Shown here: piece by piece, positions 24,718 to 32,964 of the stretch
How the letters are laid out: each line of letters starts with the position of its first letter
How positions within the stretch are numbered: the stretch's first letter is position 1
NCBI RefSeq assembly: GCF_052089425.1
Contig: NZ_JBQCZW010000021.1
Location: 1-44,830, forward strand
Reading direction: 5' to 3'
Source of the DNA: Ancrocorticia sp052089425
GTDB lineage: Bacteria > Actinomycetota > Actinomycetes > Actinomycetales > Actinomycetaceae
DNA: 44,830 bases
Program-made: the position numbers and the translations under genes
The notes under the pieces: model-generated
What the model was told of the DNA's origin: nothing
The model's database searches: none
Seen by the model: the letters and a program-made list of their open reading frames with translations, nothing else

Positions 24718-25117
24718 TAGGTGTGTGAGCAGCGGGTGCGACAATACGTATTCCTGCGTTTCCCGCGGCCTCGGCCAGTTCGCCGTCATAGGTGATCATT
24801 TCGTCCACGCCGAGGCGGAGCGCGGTCGCCAGATGGAGCGCGTCATTGGAGCGCAGCGGAGTATGCGTCCCAGCTGCGAGCAGGTCGCCCCTAGTGAGGT
24901 CGACAAGCGTGAGGAGATCCAGTGCGTCGGACACTGCGTCCAAAGGGATGTCCGCAGGATTCCTCCCGGCGGCGCAGTGGAGTTCCGTGTGGAGAAGCCA
25001 GGAGGCGACGAGTCGGCGTCCGGGCCGGGCTAACTCCTCGAAGAGAGCATCTGATTCTCGTTCCGGCACGAGCAGCTTCATCGCCGCCGACGTGTCGAGG
25101 TAGGCGGTGGTCACCAT
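24710..25117 (-). CDS. vapC: VapC-family PIN-domain toxin
   Basis: 135 residues. The PIN RNase acidic residues are in place: Asp8 in YLDTSAAMKLL, Glu45 in LHTELHCAA, Asp92 in SNDALHLATALRLG, and Asp110 in the ITYDGEL loop. VapC toxins cleave tRNA or rRNA and are blocked by the paired VapB. It overlaps the antitoxin gene by 7 bp and is translated after it. All catalytic residues remain, so the toxin should be active. It belongs with the antitoxin at 25111-25392. Confidence 0.9.
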   Translation of the reverse strand: MVTTAYLDTSAAMKLLVPERESDALFEELARPGRRLVASWLLHTELHCAAGRNPADIPLDAVSDALDLLTLVDLTRGDLLAAGTHTPLRSNDALHLATALRLGVDEMITYDGELAEAAGNAGIRIVAPAAHTPIK

Positions 25118-25392
25118 CGGCCGCGCACGTCCTCGACCATCTCGGAGGTGGTTTTCGCAGATGGGGTGCGCCCCGAGAGTCGGCCACGGAGTCTATCTAA
25201 GGTCGCCGCGTCAGCGCGCGCCGGCCTGGCGTGGCCCTGAGAGATCAGATCGTCGAGAGTCGCGCCATCGGCAGGCCCGATGACAGCAGCAGGTGTGCCA
25301 TTGTTCGTCACCTGCAGTGTTTCGCCGGCCTCAACGCGACGCAGTATCTCGGCACTGTTGTTCCGTAGCTCACGGTGGGTGATCGTCGTCAT
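25111..25392 (-). CDS. vapB: Phd/YefM-type antitoxin (VapB partner of the PIN toxin)
   Basis: 93 residues from ATG 25392. The opening MTTITHRELRNNSAEILRRVE, then GETLQVTNNGTPAAVIGPA, is the DNA-binding Phd/YefM domain (about 1-50); the acidic C-terminus (SEMVEDVRGRW) probably wraps around the toxin. No ribosome site precedes ATG, and a TACGCT hexamer lies 7 bp upstream, so the mRNA may be leaderless. Upstream frame to 25581 lacks antitoxin character. The complex normally represses its own promoter. Confidence 0.9.
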   Translation of the reverse strand: MTTITHRELRNNSAEILRRVEAGETLQVTNNGTPAAVIGPADGATLDDLISQGHARPARADAATLDRLRGRLSGRTPSAKTTSEMVEDVRGRW

Positions 25393-25577
25393 GTAGCAAA
25401 GCGTAGCACCATATGTTGTGAGGTGCCGTAGGAGGGAAGAAGTACGGTTCGAGGCGATGTTCCGCGATGGGTCCCAGTTGCGCCGCGATCCGACAGTCAA
25501 AAGATCACCACTGAGCCTTGACTGAGGTCTAGCCTCGTAGCCCCAGACGTTACCTGCGTTAATCGGTCCACCTCGTG

Positions 25578-26018
25578 TCACTCGGATTGTGGCCTGTGCC
25601 GATCCTGTTTGATGGCGGAGCGGCGCTTCTTGGCCTCTTGGCGTCGCCGCTTTGAGGCACGCGTAGGCTTGGTCGGGCGCCTCGGCACAGGTGGAACAAT
25701 AGCCTCGCGTATCGTTGCCGCTAAGCGTTCTCGTGCCGCAGCCCGGTTGCGGTGTTGTGAGCGTTGATCGGAAGATACGACGGTGAGGACGCCGCCCGAA
25801 AGCCGTGAGCCCAGTTGCTTCAGAGCACGGTTCCGCTGAATCTCGTTGAGCGCCGCCGTCGTCGAAATATCAACACTCAACTGGACCCGCGAATCGGACG
25901 TGTTCACTCCCTGCCCGCCGGGGCCGGAGGAATGCGAGAAGCGCTCGGTCAGTTCGGCGGCGCGAATCGTGACTCCGTTCGGGGCCCCGGGACCGGGCGG
26001 TACCTGTAAATCCTCCAT
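25578..26018 (-). CDS. arfB: Alternative ribosome-rescue factor ArfB (peptidyl-tRNA hydrolase)
   Basis: 146 residues. It has the catalytic GGQ in SSGPGGQGVNTSDSRVQL (about 30-47), shared with release factors, and a basic C-terminal tail (PTKPTRASKRRRQEAKKRRSA, about 115-136) that enters the empty mRNA channel of a stalled ribosome. It hydrolyses peptidyl-tRNA on ribosomes lacking a stop codon. This is ArfB/YaeJ, much shorter than RF1/RF2 because it lacks codon-recognition domains. It stands alone with no operon partners. Confidence 0.93.
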   Translation of the reverse strand: MEDLQVPPGPGAPNGVTIRAAELTERFSHSSGPGGQGVNTSDSRVQLSVDISTTAALNEIQRNRALKQLGSRLSGGVLTVVSSDQRSQHRNRAAARERLAATIREAIVPPVPRRPTKPTRASKRRRQEAKKRRSAIKQDRHRPQSE

Positions 26019-26135
26019 GCTCCCAGTGTGCCATTTTCCCGCTGCTAACAGCTTGCTGGGTTTATTCTCCTGCGAACGACTGCCATCGTTTGATTGAATA
26101 ACTAGGGGAGTGGTACGTACAGGGAAGGACTGAAT

Positions 26136-26675
26136 ATGGAAGTCGGATCGCTCGGTGACTGGCTCAGCGCATTGGGCGGGTTGTTGGCCGTCGTAGCCGC
26201 CGTTGTTGCGTGGAGGGTGAGCGCCAAGCTCCTAACGTTGGAACAAAGCCGCGACAACAAGGCGAGTTTGGCGGCACGGCGTTCGCAGGCCGAACTGGTG
26301 TTCGCGGTTGGTGCCGCGCTTCCTCAGCGCGGGGCCCAGAGCAAGTGGGCGGTGTACATCGTGAATGCTTCTGCGAAGCCGGTCTATGACATGATTGTTC
26401 ACACTCAAAAGCTCGATGGCTCGGCGCAGAACGCCGATCTGAAACTTGGCGCCGTTCCGCCGGGACGGTTCATTGTGCCATCACATCAGACGTATCATTG
26501 GGACACTTTGCACGACTATGATCGGATCGAGGAACCGGTCGAGTTGCTAGTGAAGGGCAAAGGCAACCAAATGGTTACATGTGTTGAGTTTCTCGATGCC
26601 ACGAGAGTGCCGTGGAAGCTGAACAACGGAACCGAGATCGTTGAGGCGAGTGGATCTGCGCTGGGCGGTAGATAA
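26136..26675 (+). CDS. Hypothetical membrane-anchored protein
   Basis: 179 residues with GGAAGGAC ahead of ATG 26136. One hydrophobic segment lies at about 8-28 (LGGLLAVVAAVVAWRVS), followed by a basic and helical stretch and a beta-rich soluble domain containing WAVYIVNASAKPVYDMIV. The layout (short helix, then a cytosolic beta domain) resembles proteins often annotated as hypothetical in phage or defence neighbourhoods, but I recognise no named family. It precedes the SRPBCC gene by 27 bp on the same strand. No function is assigned. Confidence 0.6.
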   Translation: MEVGSLGDWLSALGGLLAVVAAVVAWRVSAKLLTLEQSRDNKASLAARRSQAELVFAVGAALPQRGAQSKWAVYIVNASAKPVYDMIVHTQKLDGSAQNADLKLGAVPPGRFIVPSHQTYHWDTLHDYDRIEEPVELLVKGKGNQMVTCVEFLDATRVPWKLNNGTEIVEASGSALGGR

Positions 26676-26702
26676 TGGTTTCGGACGCAGGGCAGGACGG
26701 CG

Positions 26703-26907
26703 ATGGTTGTGTCCCTTAGCAGTAGAGACTTCGACGACGATGTCCTCACTGTGCGTTGGGACCTGAACCGAACTGCGGATGAGATCTGGTCACACATCGT
26801 TAATCCAAGCTATGTGGAGCAATGGCTTGGAGCACCGATTTCGTTCAATACCGCTGTTGGAGGCGAGATTCGGATCGATCATGGCGATGGCTACATCTGC
26901 CGTTCGA
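26703..26907 (+). CDS. SRPBCC/AHSA1-domain protein (3' end in gap)
   Basis: The 68 visible residues (DVLTVRWDLNRTADEIWSHI, then NPSYVEQWLGAP and GGEIRIDHGDGYI) match the start of an AHSA1/SRPBCC (Bet v 1-like) domain, a helix-grip fold that binds hydrophobic ligands. The rest is cut off by assembly gap 2. Function of this family in bacteria is diverse, and no specific role can be claimed. Confidence 0.75.
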
Positions 26908-27007
26908 NNNNNNNNNNNNNNNNNNNNNNNNNNNNNNNNNNNNNNNNNNNNNNNNNNNNNNNNNNNNNNNNNNNNNNNNNNNNNNNNNNNNNNNNNNNNN
27001 NNNNNNN
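26908..27007. other. Assembly gap 2 (100 N)
   Basis: Exactly 100 N, a gap of unknown real size. It removes the end of the SRPBCC gene and the last codons of the convergent amidohydrolase. Confidence 0.98.
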
Positions 27008-27774
27008 CGTGCGAGGTAGAACTCCGCCGCATTGTTCCAGAACACCGCTTCGATCTGCTCTGGATCGAGGTTTTGGGCGATGATGGAGAAGTCTTCGTTG
27101 GCAAAAGGTCTCCGGGCGCGAGTCGAGGGCAAATCGGTGCCAACCATCAACGCAGATGGGTTGACCTTCATGATCGCTCGAATGACGGCCAAAGGGTCGA
27201 GTTCAACGCGACCGAATCCGGTGGCTTTGACCTTTGCGCCTCCTTCGACGAGGCGTAGCAGCTGGGGCAAACCATCTTGGTGCAGGCCAAGGTGGTCGAT
27301 GCTGATCGCAGGAAGCGCAGAGAGGCGGACGAAAAGTGCCTCGTCAATCGTGCGCGAATCGATGTAGAACTCGGAGTGCCAGCCAGCCACTTCGTGCACG
27401 CGGCGAGCGAGGCGATCTACGTCCTCCAGATTCGCGGATCCCCCGCGAGCGACGTTGAACCGTACCGCCCGGACGCCGTCCGCGTCCAGCTCAAGGACTT
27501 GTTGGTCGGTGGTGTCCGCTGGGATTTGCGTGACCCCGACATAGTTATTGCCAAGGGACGTAAGTGCAGCGGTGAGGTAACTCTGGTCGAATGCTTGGAA
27601 TGATCCGGAAACCACCGCGCCGCCGCTGACACTCAGGCCGGCAGTGTTCAGGCCTGCGATGCGGGTCTGATAATCGGAAACCGTGAACGGTTCTGGCAGA
27701 AACCCGTTATTCTCCACGACGGGATAGGCGGGATCGATGATATGCAGATGACTGTCGAAGACACGTTGTGTCAT
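27008..27774 (-). CDS. Amidohydrolase-family TIM-barrel protein (3' end in gap)
   Basis: About 255 residues, nearly complete. It begins with MTQRVFDSHLHIID (the HxH metal motif, His10/His12), and later has VRAVRFNVARGG, ISIDHLGLHQDG (about 178-189) and MVGTDLPSTRARRPF (about 227-241, with the metal or catalytic Asp). These landmarks fit the metal-dependent amidohydrolase_2 group, near the 2-pyrone-4,6-dicarboxylate lactonase-like enzymes. The substrate is not known. The C-terminal tail is lost in gap 2. It starts at ATG 27774 and diverges from the methyltransferase remnant. Confidence 0.8.
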
Positions 27775-27929
27775 GGATCAGTTCCTCCTACTGCCGGTGA
27801 ACGAACGCTGCCCTGCCCGTTTTCTCTAGCGTACGTGCTTGTATCGCATAATAGACTTGAGGATCTCGGAGCGGCCTTGAAGTCGCGACACTGCGCCTAG
27901 AACGCGCTACTGCGATGAGAAGGATGCTG

Positions 27930-28432
27930 ATGAACACGGACTCCACTTCCAGACTTCGCTCTGTTTACGGGGAGACGAAGATGACCGGCTGGGATTTTTC
28001 AGTTCTTGACGGGAGGCTCACCGCAGATGAGCCGTGGTGGGATTTCGAAGCTGATTGCTTGAGCGCGATGCGCGCGAGATTGCACGGGCGCTCAGTCCTG
28101 GCGGGCGCTTCCTGACCCAGCAGGTCGATGGGCACGATGCACCAGAGATCCACGAGTGGTTCGGCGAAGATTACCTCTATCCGCACGTCACGCTTGAGCG
28201 ATACGCCCGGGAGCTCGAAGGCGCCGGGCTACGTATTGACGTTGCGGATGAGTGGGAAGGAACGATGGTTTTCGACGACGCCGAAGCTCTCGTCACCTAC
28301 CTTGCACTCGTTCCGTGGGACGCTCCCGGCTTCACCGTAGATGAGCACGCGGAGGTGCTTGCTGAGCTCGCCTCGCGCCGTCCCATTCGCGTAAAGCAGC
28401 GCCGCTTCCGCGTGTACGCGAGCAAGCCGTAA
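27930..28432 (+). pseudogene. SAM-dependent methyltransferase with deleted core
   Basis: Two frames join at about 28060-28070. The first (ATG 27930, with AGAAGGA upstream) reads YGETKMTGWDFSVLDGR, then TADEPWWDFEADCLSAM, the usual N-terminus of a class I methyltransferase. The second reads AREIARALSPGGRFLTQQVDG and continues through YPHVTLERYARELEGAGL to RFRVYASKP at 28432, the C-terminal half. The roughly 80-90 residues between them, which carry the glycine-rich SAM-binding motif, are missing, and the joint changes frame. The product cannot bind SAM, so it is a pseudogene. Confidence 0.8.
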
Positions 28433-28606
28433 GCCCTTCCTCGCAACCTGAGGGTACTGAGGGCAGACACCTTGCGAGCTCGCTCGGAAGGCTGTGCAGC
28501 AGGGAAAGTGACGGCATTCGTTATCGCCACAACGTAGGCTTATCAGTGGGCTGCGCAGTACGGATTGAGAGTGGATCGGCAAATTCGGGCCGTGCAGCCC
28601 GATGCC

Positions 28607-29881
28607 TCACTCATGCTCCTCTGATAACGGAGCAGAGGCTTGGGGATGATCGTGGTATGCCGCTTCAGGCAGTGCCGCCGCAACATCACTGGCGGCGTCG
28701 CCCCATCGCGAAACAGATACGTTCTCCAATCCCTGCCATCGTGCCGCCTCCAGCAACTCGGCAGCGATCCGAGCAGCCCCATCGCCGGCCGCATCAGGTT
28801 CCCACCACGCCGATTGCACAAGCAGAGTCGAATTACCCCTGTCCGCTTTGAGATCCACACGCGCCGCGATGCGATCGCCCACGAGCACCGGCAGTGAATA
28901 GTACCCATATTTCCGCTTCTTGGCGGGTGTGTAGATCTCGATTCGATAGTCGAAATCGAACATTCGAGAGGCGCGCTCGCGAAACCAGACGACCGGGTCA
29001 AAAGGGGAAAGAAGAGCCGTGCGGTCAATTCGCCGTGGCAATTTCGCATCGCGATGAAGCCATACAGGCAACGCCGCACTGTTCTTCTCCCATCCGGGCA
29101 CGCGAACCGGAATGAGTTCGCCAGTATCCACGAGGTCCGCGATGGCCGGCCGGATATCACGAACCCGAATACGGTAGTAATCCGCCAAATCGCTTGTGGT
29201 AGCAACACCGTATGCGCGAGCTGCGCGGCGTGTGAGCTCGCGGATCGCATCCGCCTCGGGGACTTCCTGCCCCAGAGCACTCGCAGGAATCACCTGTTCG
29301 GCCAATCCATACCGGCGCTCAAAGCCGTTGCGCCCGGCAATGGCCACCTCTCCGTAGCGCCACAGCATCTCCAATCCCCGTTTGACATCGCCCCAGTCCC
29401 ACCAAGCGCCCCGGTTTCCGCGAACCTCGCCAAGATCGATTTCGGATGGGCGTAGGGGCCCTCGTGCGGCAAGCTCGCTCTTGAGTTCGTCCAAGAACCC
29501 CGCATTTTCTGCCATCCATGTTCCAGGCGCGCCGTAACGCCGCCGAAAATGGTCCATACGAAACTGCCACAGTCCCCAATCTGCGGCCGGGATCAGCGCG
29601 GCCTCGTGGGCAACGTATTCCACGTAGCGCGACCGCCCACCAAACAGCAACCGATCGAAGGTGTCGCGGTCATAACTGCCCAGCCGTGAGAACAGCGGCA
29701 TGTAGTGCGAGCGCGCAAACACGTTGACCGAATCGATCTGCAAGGCGCCCATCCGCTCGATCGCTGTGTGGATTCTGCGTGTGCTCACAGCGCTGGGACG
29801 CGAGCCAGAAAAACCCTGCGCACCAAGCGCAATTCGGCGTGCCTGCGTCAGGCTGAGAGTCTCAGATCCGGAAAACGTCAT
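28607..29881 (-). CDS. Winged-helix DNA glycosylase, YcaQ/AlkX family
   Basis: 424 residues. Family blocks include LSLTQARRIALGAQGFSG, RMGALQIDSVNVFARSHYMPLFSRLG (about 43-68), the helix YEV..HEAALIP region (about 87-97), and C-terminal LLSPFDPVVWFRERASRMFDFDYRIEIYTPAKKRKYGYYSLPVLVGD (about 290-336). YcaQ-like HTH_42 proteins unhook DNA interstrand crosslinks as glycosylases; the QxD active-site motif corresponds to Gln47-Ile-Asp49 in ALQIDS. It may act with the UvrA2 and AlkD-like proteins against alkylation damage, though the genes are not linked. Single, apparently intact gene. Confidence 0.9.
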   Translation of the reverse strand: MTFSGSETLSLTQARRIALGAQGFSGSRPSAVSTRRIHTAIERMGALQIDSVNVFARSHYMPLFSRLGSYDRDTFDRLLFGGRSRYVEYVAHEAALIPAADWGLWQFRMDHFRRRYGAPGTWMAENAGFLDELKSELAARGPLRPSEIDLGEVRGNRGAWWDWGDVKRGLEMLWRYGEVAIAGRNGFERRYGLAEQVIPASALGQEVPEADAIRELTRRAARAYGVATTSDLADYYRIRVRDIRPAIADLVDTGELIPVRVPGWEKNSAALPVWLHRDAKLPRRIDRTALLSPFDPVVWFRERASRMFDFDYRIEIYTPAKKRKYGYYSLPVLVGDRIAARVDLKADRGNSTLLVQSAWWEPDAAGDGAARIAAELLEAARWQGLENVSVSRWGDAASDVAAALPEAAYHDHPQASAPLSEEHE

Positions 29882-29976
29882 GGCTTCACACTATCGCCCC
29901 GCTCCGACAGCTTCGCGTAGCTCGTTTATGTTCGCCCGCTGTCTTTTTGGTTGTGGAGCACAGCAACACCGAGCAG

Positions 29977-29982
29977 TATGAT
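29977..29982 (+). promoter_or_regulatory. -10 box for the second vapBC pair (leaderless)
   Basis: TATGAT lies six bases before the antitoxin ATG at 29989, so transcription would begin at the start codon. No ribosome site is present, in agreement with a leaderless mRNA. No clear -35 box is seen. Confidence 0.5.
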
Positions 29983-29988
29983 TCAGGT

Positions 29989-30216
29989 ATGACTAAGAAG
30001 ATTGCGATAAGTCTTCCCGATGAGCAAGTGAACTCTATCCGTCGCGCCGTTGATCAGGGGAGAGCGGCATCCGTTTCCGGCTACATCAGTTCGGCGGTCG
30101 CGCGGGCTGCGCGCGAAGATAGTCTTGTCGAGCTACTAGATGATCTAGATCTTGAACTCAGTCCAGTCAGCGAAGATGACATGGCATGGGCTGACAAGGT
30201 TCTAGGTCTGGGATGA
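29989..30216 (+). CDS. Ribbon-helix-helix antitoxin, VapB-like
   Basis: 75 residues from ATG 29989. MTKKIAISLPDEQVNSIRRAV and ASVSGYISSAVARAARED match a ribbon-helix-helix DNA-binding antitoxin (beta strand then helices A and B); the acidic C-terminus (LDLELSPVSEDDMAW) is the probable toxin-binding part. It overlaps the PIN toxin gene by 4 bp (stop and start share ATGATG context). Together they form a second VapBC-type pair, unrelated in sequence to the Phd-type antitoxin at 25111. Confidence 0.85.
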   Translation: MTKKIAISLPDEQVNSIRRAVDQGRAASVSGYISSAVARAAREDSLVELLDDLDLELSPVSEDDMAWADKVLGLG

Positions 30217-30608
30217 TGCGCGGCGCCGAAGTTGAAGCACTGACGCTTGATACTGGTGCTTTGCTTGCATTAGAACGCGGCGATTCCAAGGTCCGCGCCT
30301 TGTTGAGGCGGGCCACTGAGCGGGGGATCGAACTGTCGGTTCCAGCAGGGGTCGTCGCTCAAGCGTGGCGTGGAGGGCCACGTCAGGCGCGAGTTGCTCG
30401 GCTTCTTGCGGACCCTTCAGTCCGTGTAGTCCCACTCGATGATCCGACTGCGCGTGCTGTCGGATTGTTATGCGGACGTAGTAGGCACGCGGATATCGTT
30501 GATGTGCATGTTGTTCTCGACGCAATGGCGCGGGGCCGAGTTGCCGTGACATCTGACCCGAGCGATCTTAGATCAATCGACCCCAGCGTGAGGTTGATTG
30601 TGGTGTAA
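30213..30608 (+). CDS. PIN-domain toxin, second VapC-like
   Basis: 131 residues (ATG 30213 or 30216). PIN acidic residues are visible: Asp13 in LTLDTGALLALERGD, a Glu near residue 18-20, Asp93 and Asp97 in ADIVDVHVVLDAMARG, and Asp114 in VTSDPSDLR. The family cleaves RNA. The usual Glu in helix 3 is less clear here, as VVAQAWRGG replaces the ExxxV motif in some VapCs, though many actinobacterial VapCs show the same AQ(A/V)WR sequence. It follows the RHH antitoxin and is convergent with the S66 peptidase gene. Confidence 0.85.
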   Translation: MMRGAEVEALTLDTGALLALERGDSKVRALLRRATERGIELSVPAGVVAQAWRGGPRQARVARLLADPSVRVVPLDDPTARAVGLLCGRSRHADIVDVHVVLDAMARGRVAVTSDPSDLRSIDPSVRLIVV

Positions 30609-30614
30609 GGAGAA

Positions 30615-30640
30615 CCCGTCGTCGTCCCAAAATAAACTCA
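30615..30640. repeat. GTCGTCGTC palindromic element, copy D (half)
   Basis: CCCGTCGTCGTCCC followed by AAAATAAA lies between the convergent vapC-like and S66 peptidase genes. Only one arm and the A-rich loop are recognisable, so this copy is decayed or unrelated; the match is short. Confidence 0.4.
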
Positions 30641-31681
30641 GCTGTAGTCCGCGAAAAGCATACGTGCGCCACCATCCACCGTCATCCTCCCGCCGTACGG
30701 CACGATCCATTGGGGTCGAGTGTGCCCAAACGGAGGCCCCACCACGATTACGGCGCGCGGGTTGTATGTGTGGAGGACGCTGAGGGCGACGTCCCGTTGT
30801 TCGTTTCGCTTGTGCCTGCGTTCTTCGGAAGAGAGTTTCGTGGTGAAATCGGACGTGGGAGGCCTAGCGACGACGACGGCCCCCACCTCCCCAAGCAGTC
30901 CACGTTCACCCAGCGAGCGTAGAATCCATCCGAACTCGCGGGCCGGTAGGAGCTCTTCGGAGGTCTCGATGATCAGGATGCCGCCGCGGACCACCACTGG
31001 GTCTGTTGGAAAGCGCCCAGCGGTGAGCATCCATTGAATCACCTCGGCGCAACCGCCCCACGTGCGGCCGGTGACCGTTTGCTTGGGCCCGGCCCATGTC
31101 CATGGTTCGGTGGGTTCGCGCTCCCCGAATTCGTTCAGCGCCCGCGGATCGTTCCAATCGCAGCCGAAATCTTCCGACTCTCCGGGATCCGCCACTTCGA
31201 GGCGATCTCCAGTCAGCAGGGCCGCGCGCAGCGACTGTTCGTGTACCGGATCCACATGAGGGCCGGGACCCAGATGAACCTGCGTGGAGCCACCGTAGAA
31301 TCCCGGGATGCCGAGGTTCCAGAGCCAGTTGAGGATATTGGTGTTGTCGCTATAGCCGAGGAAAGGCTTCGGGTCGCAAAGGACGGTGCGGGAATCAAGG
31401 TGCGGGACCACGGTAATCTGATCCTCCCCGCCGATCGTGGAAAGCACAGCCCTAATCTCGGGATCGGCGAAGGCGGCATTGAGGTCTGCGGCGCGATCTG
31501 CGGCGGATGCGCCAAGCCGCCTAGTGGTGGGGTACTCGACAGGAATGAGCCCCGTTATGTCCGTGAGGCGGCGCATCGCCTGCTCGTGGATCTCAGGGGC
31601 GAGGCCAGGGGCGGCGAACGATGGAGACACGATGGCCACCTTGTCGCCCGGTTTCGCTTTCGGGACGCGCACAAACTCCAT
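30638..31681 (-). CDS. S66 family LD-carboxypeptidase / MccF-like peptidase
   Basis: 347 residues. The fold is recognised from GDKVAIVSPSFAAPG at the N-terminus, RAVLSTIGGEDQITVVPHLD (about 78-97), the nucleophile Ser111 in FLGYSDNTNILNWLW, GGILIIETSEE (Glu, about 240) and PPFGHTRPQWIVPYGGRM (His near 322), giving the Ser-Glu-His triad. MccF-type members remove self-toxic peptide-nucleotides; LdcA-type members trim murein tetrapeptides. The GEDQITVVPHLD loop fits MccF-like proteins. A TATAAT at 31689-31694 (minus strand) lies 7 bp before ATG, which predicts a leaderless mRNA. Confidence 0.9.
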   Translation of the reverse strand: MEFVRVPKAKPGDKVAIVSPSFAAPGLAPEIHEQAMRRLTDITGLIPVEYPTTRRLGASAADRAADLNAAFADPEIRAVLSTIGGEDQITVVPHLDSRTVLCDPKPFLGYSDNTNILNWLWNLGIPGFYGGSTQVHLGPGPHVDPVHEQSLRAALLTGDRLEVADPGESEDFGCDWNDPRALNEFGEREPTEPWTWAGPKQTVTGRTWGGCAEVIQWMLTAGRFPTDPVVVRGGILIIETSEELLPAREFGWILRSLGERGLLGEVGAVVVARPPTSDFTTKLSSEERRHKRNEQRDVALSVLHTYNPRAVIVVGPPFGHTRPQWIVPYGGRMTVDGGARMLFADYS

Positions 31682-31796
31682 GCGGGCGATTATAGCGAGG
31701 GACAGCCCGGTAGGGCGCAGAATTCGGGGAATTGCACGGCATTGTGGGCGCTCACGCCGTTAGACCAGCCGCGGCCAAGTGGGCACTCAGCCTCGG

Positions 31797-31840
31797 TACT
31801 CTAACTACTCTAACCCCCAAACGTTAGAGTAGTTAGAGTA
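31797..31840. repeat. Perfect 18-bp inverted repeat, copy 1 of a dispersed pair
   Basis: TACTCTAACTACTCTAAC (31797-31814) and its exact complement (31823-31840) are separated by 8 nt. Each arm is itself two copies of a 9-mer. It follows the MerR gene, but no T-run follows, so it is not a standard terminator. A partly rearranged copy lies at 34693-34744 and shares 22 identical bases on the right side. Confidence 0.85.
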
Positions 31841-31871
31841 GCGTTCTAGTTGAGGCCCTAGCGCAACCCCA

Positions 31872-32708
31872 CTAACGCAGCGGCCGGTTCACATCCGTCC
31901 GCAGCTCGGATTCGTCAACGTCTCCAGGTTCGTTGAAATACAGGTTGAACACTTTTCCCACCACTCCAGCCGGATCGGGCACCGCCTCTTTCAGTCCATT
32001 TTCCGCAATGAACGTGGTGATCCGATCGTGAGCCTCGGTGATCTGCGTGTACGGACCTTCAAGGTGAGCCGCCACAACCTTCTGCTCCGGAACCTCGAAC
32101 ACGTCAAGTGGTGCTTCGGTCACAGTTCCGGGCGCGACAGGCAGGAAGACCGAGAGCTCAGGATCTGCATCCACAAACGTCGGGTCATGCTCGAACACGC
32201 CTCCTGGCCCCAGCGGAACGATCCGCTGGCGCCCCAATTCGGTCATCAGGCGTTCCCATAGTGGCCCCTCATCGGAGTAGGTGGGAACGGTTCCGCGAAC
32301 CGCAGCCACGCTCATCGCGGGCACAGTCATACGTTCGATTTCGATCTTGCTCATGTTGTTTCCCCTTACGGAGTCGAGCATCCTGTCGATGTGCTGCAAC
32401 CGCTGCGTGGCAGCGCGTTGCTCCAGTTCGAGCGCATCGCGCTGTGTGACGAGCGCGCGCTCAAAGATGGGGCTCTCACGGGCGGCGAGGAGCGCTGCCA
32501 TGGCGGAGACGTTGAAACCCACGTCGCGAAGTTCCCTGATCAGTAGGGCATCGGCCACTTGCTCTCGTGTGTACCACCGATGCCCGATCTCATCCACGAG
32601 CGCGGGCACCAGAACGCCACGTTCGTGATAGTGGCGTAGCATCCGCACGCTGAGCCGGGTCAGCGAAGAGAACGCACCGATGGACATTGGTTCGAGGGTC
32701 TCGGCCAT
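31872..32708 (-). CDS. MerR-family regulator with GyrI-like effector domain
   Basis: 278 residues. The N-terminal MerR domain (about 5-75) has MSIGAFSSLTRLSVRMLRHYHERG and ALVDEIGHRWYTREQVADALLI, followed by a coiled-coil linker (about 75-115) and a GyrI/BmrR-like ligand-binding domain (about 118-272). Such BmrR-type activators twist long-spacer promoters when bound to hydrophobic cations. The own promoter fits: TTGACC, a 19-bp spacer with the dyad at 32724-32740, and TACTCT six bases before ATG (leaderless). It diverges from the broken GNAT; a second copy of the operator lies in front of the intact GNAT at 35390. Confidence 0.9.
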   Translation of the reverse strand: MAETLEPMSIGAFSSLTRLSVRMLRHYHERGVLVPALVDEIGHRWYTREQVADALLIRELRDVGFNVSAMAALLAARESPIFERALVTQRDALELEQRAATQRLQHIDRMLDSVRGNNMSKIEIERMTVPAMSVAAVRGTVPTYSDEGPLWERLMTELGRQRIVPLGPGGVFEHDPTFVDADPELSVFLPVAPGTVTEAPLDVFEVPEQKVVAAHLEGPYTQITEAHDRITTFIAENGLKEAVPDPAGVVGKVFNLYFNEPGDVDESELRTDVNRPLR

Positions 32709-32723
32709 ACAGAGAGAGTAGCT

Positions 32724-32740
32724 CCTGACATCGTGTGAGG
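32724..32740. promoter_or_regulatory. MerR-type operator, copy 1
   Basis: CCTGACATCGTGTGAGG, an imperfect dyad, lies between a TTGACC -35 box and a TACTCT -10 box on the minus strand with 19-bp spacing, the hallmark of MerR-controlled promoters. It can serve both the merR gene and the divergent GNAT remnant. Confidence 0.75.
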
Positions 32741-32759
32741 GTCAAGATAGAGTAATTGG

Positions 32760-32964
32760 GTGATTGAGTACGAGGGCACCGTGAGTTTGAGGGCTTTGGA
32801 GGACGACGACGCCGAAGCAGTTCTCGCCGCCTTCACATCCAACTCTGACATGGCCAGGCAAGGCGAGGATGTGCGGCAAGTTTCTCATCGCCGGCCAGCG
32901 CATCGACGTGAACACGTCTGGGCGGCTGCGCTCAGATCCTTGGCCTGCCTATAATCCACTATGA
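32760..32964 (+). pseudogene. GNAT acetyltransferase remnant with internal deletion
   Basis: The first part reads LRALEDDDAEAVLAAFTSNSDMA, matching the N-terminus of the intact GNAT at 35390 (LRPLRTTDAEAVLAAFASNPDMA). After about 37 codons the frame changes, and GKFLIAGQRIDVNT then SGRLRSDPWP match the C-terminus of the same paralogue. Over 100 codons, including the acetyl-CoA-binding motif, are gone. The last stop (TGA 32962-32964) overlaps the ATG of the DUF1801 gene, so both were once coupled. Confidence 0.85.

Noticed and set aside
31797..31840. Intrinsic terminator of the MerR gene
   Set aside because: The 18-bp stem is AT-rich and no T-run follows on either strand. It also has a partner copy at 34693, so it is better described as a dispersed inverted repeat.
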